Positions 6,482 to 9,647 of a stretch of 9,647 bases of DNA are shown here, piece by piece (position 1 is the stretch's first letter; the number at the start of each line of letters is the position of its first letter). The notes under the pieces are model-generated. The model was not told the origin of the DNA, made no database searches, and was given only the letters and a program-made list of their open reading frames with translations. Position numbers and translations under genes: made by a program. This DNA comes from IDS-8 sp964491485 (GTDB taxonomy: Bacteria > Pseudomonadota > Gammaproteobacteria > Steroidobacterales > Woeseiaceae): contig CAZBGV010000129.1 in NCBI GenBank assembly GCA_964491485.1, forward strand, positions 1 to 9,647, given 5' to 3'.

Positions 6482-7618
6482 GTGAATGAAAGGGTACTCC
6501 TGGTCGATGACGAGCCGCTGATCCTGGAGGCCCTGCGCCGTCATCTCGCACGCAAATACACCGTCGCAACGGCAGGCAGCGCCCTCGAGGGGCTGGAGCT
6601 CGTGGCAGGCGAAGAGACCTTCGCGGTCGTGATCAGCGACATGCGCATGCCCGGAATGAGCGGCGCGGTCTTCCTCGAGCGCGTGCACGACCTCAGCCCG
6701 GACAGCGTGCGCATGATCCTGAGCGGCCATGCGGAGCTCGAATCCGCGATCGCCGCCGTGAATCTCGGCCGCATATTCCGCTTCCTGACGAAGCCGTGCA
6801 CCAGCGACGAGCTGCTCTCGGCCGTCGAATCCGGTATCGAGCAATACGAGCTCGTCACGTCGCGCAGGGAGCTGCTGGAGAAGACCCTGCACGGCGCCGT
6901 GCAGGTGCTCACCGAAATTCTCGGCCTGACCAATCCGGCGGCCCTGCAGCGCGCGAGCCGGATCGCCCGCTACGCGGAGAAGCTGTGCGCCGCGCTGAAC
7001 GTACCGATGCAATGGCAGCTGCGGATAGCCATCATGGTTTCGCAGATCGGCTGCATCACGCTGCCGGAGGAAATCCTCGCCAGCCTGCACGCCGGACAAG
7101 CCTTGTCCGCGGAGGCGGAGGCGATCTACCGGTCACACCCCGAGCTTGCCGCAAAGCTGCTCGGCGAAATCCCGCGGCTCGAGACCGTCGCCGAGATCGT
7201 TGCGCGCCAGCTGAATGCTCCGGATTTCGCGGCGCAGCCCGACGACCTCGGCGCGTGGAACACGGCCGACTTCGGCGCCGCGATCCTGAAGCTGTGCTCC
7301 GATCTCGACACGAGCCTCGTCACCGGCGTGCCGCGCGAGCGGGCGGTGCGCTCGCTGCTCAATGCCCACCCGGACATGCCTGCGAGCCTGGTCGCTGGGC
7401 TGCAAAAGCTCGAAGTGAACCGCATGGAGCCGGGGACGGCCATGCTGCACGTGACCCAGCTGCGGGTCGGCATGATCGTCGACGAGGACGTGCTCAGCAG
7501 GGACGGCATGCTGCTGCTCTCGAAAGGCCAGGAGGTCACGCGATCCATCCTGCTGAGGCTGCAGGTGATCGCGAACGGCACCGGCGTCGTGCAGCCGTTC
7601 CGGGTGGTGCTGGGCTGA
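6482..7618 (+). CDS. Response regulator with degenerate (probably inactive) HD-GYP output domain
   Basis: Cytoplasmic signalling protein of 378 residues. The receiver domain (about 3-120) is complete: acidic pair Asp9/Asp10 in LLVDDEP, phosphoacceptor Asp53 in ISDMRMPGMSG, Ser81 and Lys104 in FRFLTKP. A helix (about 120-140) leads to a domain (about 140-300) that follows the HD-GYP fold line by line but lacks its metal site. The first His becomes Arg157 (RASRIA), the HD pair becomes Ser187-Gln188 (MVSQIGCITLPEEIL), the following Lys becomes Cys191, and the GYP block is replaced by ARQLNAPDF. SHPELAAKLL (218-227) and SDLDTSL (273-279) are retained. The tail LRVGMIVDEDVLSRDGMLLL resembles the C-terminal module often found after HD-GYP domains. 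GTG 6482 with AGGA 8 bases upstream is preferred; the in-frame GTG at 6446 would add 12 unconserved residues. No partner kinase is adjacent. A role as a c-di-GMP-related or protein-binding output is inference. Confidence 0.8.
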   Translation: MNERVLLVDDEPLILEALRRHLARKYTVATAGSALEGLELVAGEETFAVVISDMRMPGMSGAVFLERVHDLSPDSVRMILSGHAELESAIAAVNLGRIFRFLTKPCTSDELLSAVESGIEQYELVTSRRELLEKTLHGAVQVLTEILGLTNPAALQRASRIARYAEKLCAALNVPMQWQLRIAIMVSQIGCITLPEEILASLHAGQALSAEAEAIYRSHPELAAKLLGEIPRLETVAEIVARQLNAPDFAAQPDDLGAWNTADFGAAILKLCSDLDTSLVTGVPRERAVRSLLNAHPDMPASLVAGLQKLEVNRMEPGTAMLHVTQLRVGMIVDEDVLSRDGMLLLSKGQEVTRSILLRLQVIANGTGVVQPFRVVLG

Positions 7619-7639
7619 GCTTCCCGATCGCGCGGACGG

Positions 7640-8347
7640 TCAGGCCGACTCCGCCGGCGCCGGAGCGGCCGGCGTGCGCCACGTGAACAGCCGCATCGGC
7701 GGCACGTTGCGCAGGACGAACTCCACCTCGGGCGAGCCCATCAGCGGCCGCGCGTATTCGGCGACGCGCTTGTTGAACTGGTAGGCTACGAAGCGGCCGC
7801 CCGGCGCGAGCACCGCGTGAATCTCCGCGGCGATCCGGCCGGCCAGCGCCTGCGGCAGCGTGGAGAACGGAATGCCCGAGATCACGGCGTCGGCCGAGGC
7901 ACAGCCGACGCGGCGCAGCTCCGTGGCGATGCTGCTCGCGCAACCGTGCACCACCTCGAGCCGCGGATCGTCGATCGCCTGCAGCGTCGGGATGAACGCG
8001 CGCGTGCGCTCGATGACGATGAGCCGCGAAGAGGCAGGGAGCGCGTCCAGCAGCGCGCGCGTCATGCAGCCCGTCCCGGCGCCGAGCTCCACCACTACTG
8101 CGGCGTGCTCGGGATCGAGCGCGCGCACCGCGCGCCGGACGGCGACCGGTGAGCTCGGGATCACGGATGCGACCACGCGCGGCGACTTCAGGAAAGCCTG
8201 GAAGAATGTCCAGTTCTGGTTGAGCGATATGGCCACGGGTCGGCGGACCGTTCTGGAGGTCCGCCCATTTTGCCGCGCCGCGGGCGCGCTGTCTCGAATT
8301 AGTAGCGGCACCTCGACCGGGGCCGGACGCGCCGGCGCGGACGGCAT
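7640..8347 (-). CDS. PmtA-like class I SAM-dependent methyltransferase (putative phospholipid N-methyltransferase)
   Basis: Methyltransferase of about 200-235 residues. With ATG 8347 as residue 1, the conserved part begins near 39 (AISLNQNWTFFQAFLKSP, then VIPSSP). It contains the SAM-binding motif VVVELGAGTGCMT (85-95), an acidic strand end (VIERTR, Glu113), the SGIPFSTLP motif (157-165) and LAPGGRFVAYQFN. This combination is typical of COG3963/PmtA-like enzymes, which methylate phosphatidylethanolamine or related lipids; the actual substrate is unproven. The start is uncertain. ATG 8347 has GGTGGA 5 bases upstream and a TATATT -10-like box on this strand at 8370-8375, but its first 37 residues look unconserved (Ala/Pro/Arg-rich). 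GTG 8236 gives 198 residues, the usual length, but lacks a good Shine-Dalgarno. The gene converges on the response regulator with 21 bases between their stops and is divergent from the oxidoreductase gene. Confidence 0.8.
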   Translation of the reverse strand: MPSAPARPAPVEVPLLIRDSAPAARQNGRTSRTVRRPVAISLNQNWTFFQAFLKSPRVVASVIPSSPVAVRRAVRALDPEHAAVVVELGAGTGCMTRALLDALPASSRLIVIERTRAFIPTLQAIDDPRLEVVHGCASSIATELRRVGCASADAVISGIPFSTLPQALAGRIAAEIHAVLAPGGRFVAYQFNKRVAEYARPLMGSPEVEFVLRNVPPMRLFTWRTPAAPAPAESA

Positions 8348-8369
8348 GCAATTCCACCGGCGACCCGGC

Positions 8370-8392
8370 AATATACGCGGGCACGAGCCCGC
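8370..8392. promoter_or_regulatory. Divergent control region: -10-like box and inverted repeat
   Basis: On the minus strand TATATT (8370-8375) is a good -10 for the methyltransferase gene, though no -35 of matching quality is seen. Directly beside it is GCGGGC-ACGA-GCCCGC (8377-8392), a perfect 6-bp inverted repeat that could be an operator or an RNA stem in front of the oxidoreductase gene. Function is inferred from position only. Confidence 0.35.
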
Positions 8393-8410
8393 AACCGTGA
8401 GGTGCCGCAG

Positions 8411-8473
8411 ATGGAGACGATCGACGCACAAGGGTGCCGCGCGCGGCCCGGGCCGACGGGCGGTCGCTGGTGA
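8411..8473 (+). other. Possible 20-codon upstream ORF before the oxidoreductase gene
   Basis: ATG 8411 has GAGG (8399-8402) 8 bases upstream, a better ribosome site than that of either GTG candidate for the oxidoreductase. It codes for 20 residues beginning METIDAQGC and stops at TGA 8471-8473, overlapping GTG 8470 as GTGA. It could deliver ribosomes to the main gene by reinitiation. No homology is recognised, and chance cannot be excluded. Confidence 0.3.
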
Positions 8474-9624
8474 GGGCCGCGGCGGAAAGGCCGATTCGCC
8501 TCGGCATGGTCGGCGGCGGGCAGGGTGCGTTCATCGGCGCCGTGCATCGCATGGCCGCGAGACTCGACGGGCGGTACGAGCTCTGCGCGGGCGCCCTGTC
8601 GTCGGACCCGGAGCGCGCCCGGGCATCCGCCGCCGGGATCGGGCTCGCGGACGATCGTTCCTACGCCAGCTACGTCGACATGATCGCCGGGGAGGCGCAG
8701 CGCCCGGACCGGATCGAGGCGGTCGCGATCGTCACGCCGAACCACCTGCACTTCCCGATCGCCAAGGCGTTCCTGGAGGCCGGCTTCCACGTCATCTGCG
8801 ACAAGCCGATGACCGTCTCGGTGGACGAGGCGCGCGCGCTCCGCGCCATCGCCGAATCGCAGGGGCTCATCCTCGCCGTCACGTACAACTATTCCGGCTA
8901 CCCGATGATCCGGCAGGCCCGCGCGATGGTCGAGCGCGGCGATCTCGGCGAGCTGCGCGTGGTGCACGGCGAATACGTCCAGCAATGGCTCGCGCAGGAC
9001 CTCGAGAAGACGGGCCAGAAGCAGGCGGCCTGGCGGACCGACCCGGCGCAATCGGGCGCGGGCGGCTGCATCGGCGACATCGGCACCCACATCTATCACC
9101 TGATCGAATTCGTCACCGGCCTCGAGACCGAAGCGCTGTGCGCGGACCTCGCGGCTTTCGTACCGCAGCGCCGGCTCGACGACAACTCGCACCTGCTGCT
9201 GCGGTTCAAGGGGGGTGCCAAGGGCATGCTGTGGGCGAGCCAGGTCGCGCCCGGGCACGAGAACGGGCTCGAGTTGCGCGTTTACGGCGATCGCGGCGGG
9301 CTCGTCTGGCGCCAGGAGACGCCGAACGAGCTCATCTACGCGCCACTGGGCCAGGAACCGCGGCGCATCACCCGCGGCGGCTTCGGCGCGCTCGACGTCG
9401 CCGAGCGCCTGACGCGCGTGCCGAGCGGCCATCCGGAGGGCTACATCGAAGGGTTCGCGAACATTTACGGCGAGATCGCGGCGGCGCTCATCGCGGCGCG
9501 AACGGGCAAGCCGGTCGACCCCGCGGTGACCTTCCCCACCGGCGTCGACGGGGAGAGAGGCGTGGCCTTCGTCGAGGCCGCGGTGCGCTCGAGCAACGCC
9601 GGCGCAACCTGGGTGAACCTGTAG
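8470..9624 (+). CDS. Gfo/Idh/MocA family NAD(P)-dependent oxidoreductase
   Basis: Probable sugar or cyclitol dehydrogenase of 384 residues, a normal family length, without signal peptide and so cytoplasmic. The N-terminal Rossmann domain starts IRLGMVGGGQGAFIGAVHR (Gly cluster at about 15-19) and contains VTPNHLHFPIA (88-98) and CDKPMTV (Asp111-Lys112-Pro113), the position of the family EKP motif; the Lys is expected to help catalysis. The C-terminal domain carries GGCIGDIGTHIYHL with Asp203 and His207, matching the family G-G-x3-D-x-G-x-H substrate-site pattern. GTG 8470 is chosen because it begins just before the conserved core and overlaps the stop of a short upstream ORF; GTG 8434 would add 12 unconserved residues with AGG touching the start codon. 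Substrate is unknown. The stop codon TAG lies inside a REP-like repeat. No gene in the same orientation is close enough upstream to form an operon. Confidence 0.9.
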   Translation: MRAAAERPIRLGMVGGGQGAFIGAVHRMAARLDGRYELCAGALSSDPERARASAAGIGLADDRSYASYVDMIAGEAQRPDRIEAVAIVTPNHLHFPIAKAFLEAGFHVICDKPMTVSVDEARALRAIAESQGLILAVTYNYSGYPMIRQARAMVERGDLGELRVVHGEYVQQWLAQDLEKTGQKQAAWRTDPAQSGAGGCIGDIGTHIYHLIEFVTGLETEALCADLAAFVPQRRLDDNSHLLLRFKGGAKGMLWASQVAPGHENGLELRVYGDRGGLVWRQETPNELIYAPLGQEPRRITRGGFGALDVAERLTRVPSGHPEGYIEGFANIYGEIAAALIAARTGKPVDPAVTFPTGVDGERGVAFVEAAVRSSNAGATWVNL

Positions 9625-9647
9625 GAGCCCGCCATGCGGGCGACCGG
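9621..9647 (+). repeat. GTAG-type REP element (cut by window end)
   Basis: GTAG (9621-9624) is followed by GA-free stem GCCCGC (9627-9632), loop CAT and GCGGGC (9636-9641), then GACCGG at the edge. A GTAG head tetranucleotide plus a short GC-rich palindrome is the structure of REP elements in Pseudomonas, Stenotrophomonas and relatives that are associated with RAYT transposases. The head contains the stop codon of the oxidoreductase gene. Any paired inverted copy would lie beyond the window. The hairpin may also act as a 3' mRNA stabiliser or weak terminator. Confidence 0.7.

Noticed and set aside
7649..7665. CTCCG-N7-CGGAG inverted repeat at the convergent gene ends
   Set aside because: It lies within the Ala/Pro-rich C-terminal codons of the methyltransferase and has no T tract on either side, so a terminator call is not supported.
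8299..9432. Minus-strand open frame (377 codons) antisense to the oxidoreductase gene
   Set aside because: The opposite strand has the clear Gfo/Idh/MocA motifs, and the antisense composition is typical of a shadow frame.

Overview
This is a GC-rich chromosomal segment (about 70-75% GC in the 60-base stretches of ordinary genes that I counted by hand). It most likely comes from a gammaproteobacterium, possibly of the Xanthomonadales, Nevskiales or Steroidobacterales type. The reasons are a two-component pair very close to enterobacterial BaeSR, a REP element of the GTAG type at the right end, and palindromic repeats of a kind common in such genomes. The exact taxon cannot be read from the window. 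No tRNA, rRNA, CRISPR array, insertion sequence or prophage gene was seen.

Layout, left to right. (1) Bases 1-1367 hold the C-terminal part of a BaeS-like sensor kinase, whose start lies outside the window, overlapping by ATGA with a complete BaeR-like response regulator. This is an envelope-stress signalling operon. (2) Bases 1384-2003 hold a complete ccdA-ccdB type II toxin-antitoxin module with its own candidate promoter and operator. Its base composition is clearly poorer in GC than its neighbours, so it looks like an acquired cassette. (3) Bases 2004-2346 have no convincing main gene. They carry four copies of a palindrome with core TTTCCGCGGAA, then a leader region with a possible 18-codon ORF. 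(4) Bases 2347-6289 hold two exported enzymes in tandem, 4 bases apart: a three-domain glycoamylase-family protein (jelly-roll-like, fibronectin III-like, PF10091-type catalytic domain) and a YtcJ-type metal-dependent amidohydrolase with its expected metal ligands intact. (5) Bases 6482-7618 hold a response regulator whose output domain is an HD-GYP fold that has lost its catalytic residues. (6) A small PmtA-like SAM-dependent methyltransferase lies on the minus strand and converges on that regulator. (7) Divergent from it is a complete Gfo/Idh/MocA oxidoreductase. Its stop codon lies inside a GTAG-type REP element that runs off the window.

How the genes may work together. BaeSR and CcdAB are self-contained modules. 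The glycoamylase-amidohydrolase pair is the most system-like part: both proteins have signal peptides and are probably translated from one transcript, which suggests a periplasmic or secreted route acting on a glycan or glycoconjugate. The substrate cannot be read from the sequence. The Gfo/Idh/MocA enzyme might act on a sugar derivative, but it is not in the same transcript and the link is speculative. The least ordinary items are the catalytically degenerate HD-GYP regulator, the ccd operator-like 13-bp repeats, the palindrome array next to the ccd cassette, and two short upstream ORFs that each end in a GTGA overlap with a GTG-started gene.
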